Made by a program: the position numbers and the translations under genes
Source: GCA-003244245 sp050700115
Lineage (GTDB): Bacteria > Actinomycetota > Actinomycetes > Mycobacteriales > Pseudonocardiaceae
Direction of reading: 5' to 3'
Assembly (NCBI GenBank): GCA_050700115.1
Contig: JBOHGG010000022.1
Coordinates: forward strand, 21,665 to 85,664
Length of the DNA stretch: 64,000 nt
Notes under the pieces: generated by a model
Database searches by the model: none
What the model saw: only the letters and a program-made list of their open reading frames with translations
Told to the model about the DNA's origin: nothing
Part shown: piece after piece, positions 63,207-64,000 of the stretch
Numbering within the stretch: position 1 is the stretch's first letter
Layout: every line of letters begins with the position of its first letter

Positions 63207-63935
63207 TCAGTCGCCGTGGAGCAGGGCGGCGAGTTCAGCGCGGTCGGAGGTGCCGAGTTTGGCGCAGGCGCGGTAGAGATGGCCCTCAACGGTGCGGACC
63301 GACACGACCAGCCGTTCGGCGATCTGGCGGTTGGACAGCCCACCGGCGGCCAAGGTGACGATCTCCCGTTCCCGGTTGGTGAGTGGTAACGGTGCGGCCA
63401 GGGTGGCCATGGCCGGTGTGCGGGCGCCTTCGCAGGCCTGCACCAGCCGGTGCGCGCGGGTGCTGGCGGCCTGGGCGGAGCCCCGGAGGTTATGGCGGGT
63501 ATATGCGGCGGCGGCCTGAGCGGAGGCATCGGCGGCCAGCAGTAGAGCGCCGATCTGTTCGAGTTGGAGCGAGGCGGCGTGCAGCGCTGCGCCGTCGTCG
63601 GCGGCCAGGGCGGCGGCATGCGCCGCGGCGGCCGGGGCGCGGGGCCCGTCGACCTGGGTGCTCAGCTCGGCGAGCCGGTCGGCCACCGTGCGGTCACCGA
63701 AACAGACCGCGGTATGCAGCGCGACCACCTCCACAGCAGGCTGGTGTTGAGACCCGGCCACCTCAGCTGCGTGGCGGGTAAGTGCGACGGCCTCGGTGAC
63801 GGTGCCCTCGGCGGCGGCCACCCACGCCTGGGCGAGCAGCACCTCCGGTTCCAAGAATGCGAACGCCGGATTCCGGCCCGGGACTCCCGAAGCTACGGCC
63901 AACCGCCAACTCTGCGCCCGTTGTGTGAGCTGCGG
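63207..63935 (-). pseudogene. LuxR-family regulator, 5'-truncated
   Basis: The readable frame runs from about 63935 (after TAA at 63936-63938) to 63207 and contains alpha-helical TPR-like sequence (LEPEVLLAQAWVAAAEGTVT) and a C-terminal LuxR helix-turn-helix: LTNREREIVTLAAGGLSNRQ, IAERLVVSVRTVEGHLYRAC. No good start exists (a TTG at 63902 only), and large LuxR regulators carry an N-terminal AAA domain missing here. It looks like the 3' end of a larger gene; expression of the 232-residue remnant from TTG cannot be excluded. Confidence 0.7.
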
Positions 63936-64000
63936 TTAGGTCTGCTGGGTGGTGCTCTGCGGCTCGGGTCGGTGGATGATGCGGTGGATGGTGGATCGGC

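Overview
The window is high-GC DNA with densely packed genes and frequent GTG/TTG starts. A WhiB-family regulator, IdeR, SigB/SigF-type sigma factors, an actinobacterial-type SOS box and a B12-dependent ribonucleotide reductase all point to an actinobacterium. The order miaB - membrane protein - DUF349 gene - miaA - dapF - hflX - lexA - LysM gene - nrdR, followed further on by a PAC2 gene, ideR and sigB, follows the Rv2733c-Rv2710 neighbourhood of Mycobacterium tuberculosis as I remember it. Together with gene content typical of Pseudonocardiales, I infer a member of that order; the genus cannot be decided from the sequence.

Layout. 1-2830: end of a succinate dehydrogenase membrane-anchor gene, then sdhA and sdhB. 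2832-7131 (minus): a glutamate-type ABC importer with two different substrate-binding proteins. 7343-20357: the conserved RNA-modification, lysine-biosynthesis and SOS block, ending in nrdR and an intein-containing nrdJ; two SOS boxes lie between lexA and the divergent LysM gene. 20557-21606: an AhpD-like gene next to a gutted ECF41-type sigma gene that keeps a perfect-looking ECF41 promoter. 21811-33306: housekeeping and conserved genes (patatin, PAC2, a CooC-like ATPase with a partner, galE, ideR, sulfurtransferase, acuC, sigB, dtd). 33476-36159: polyhydroxyalkanoate synthase, regulator and phasin-like granule protein. 36250-48016: repair, membrane, helicase, glutamine-synthetase-like and peptidase genes. 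48037-49396 (minus): a mercury operon merR-merB-small protein with its own operator.

From about 49.4 to 57.9 kb the sequence changes character. Fragments of an ankyrin gene, a tyrosine integrase, a serine resolvase, an AraC regulator, an NmrA-like reductase and an SRPBCC gene lie around a rifamycin-resistance-like pair. The pair is a glycosyltransferase preceded by a 19-bp inverted repeat that matches the rifamycin-associated element, and a HelR-type RNA polymerase motor ATPase gene broken by two single-base deletions. 57968-64000 returns to chromosomal genes (ferredoxin reductase, rsbW-sigF, whiB, DEAD helicase) and ends in another truncated SRPBCC gene and a truncated LuxR gene.

The most notable observations are the broken rifamycin-response module, several genes whose 5' and 3' ends survive while the middle is missing, the intein placed exactly at an active-site cysteine of NrdJ, and a CooC-like ATPase with a C-x-H motif behind a Zur-like operator. 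I saw no tRNA, rRNA or CRISPR array.
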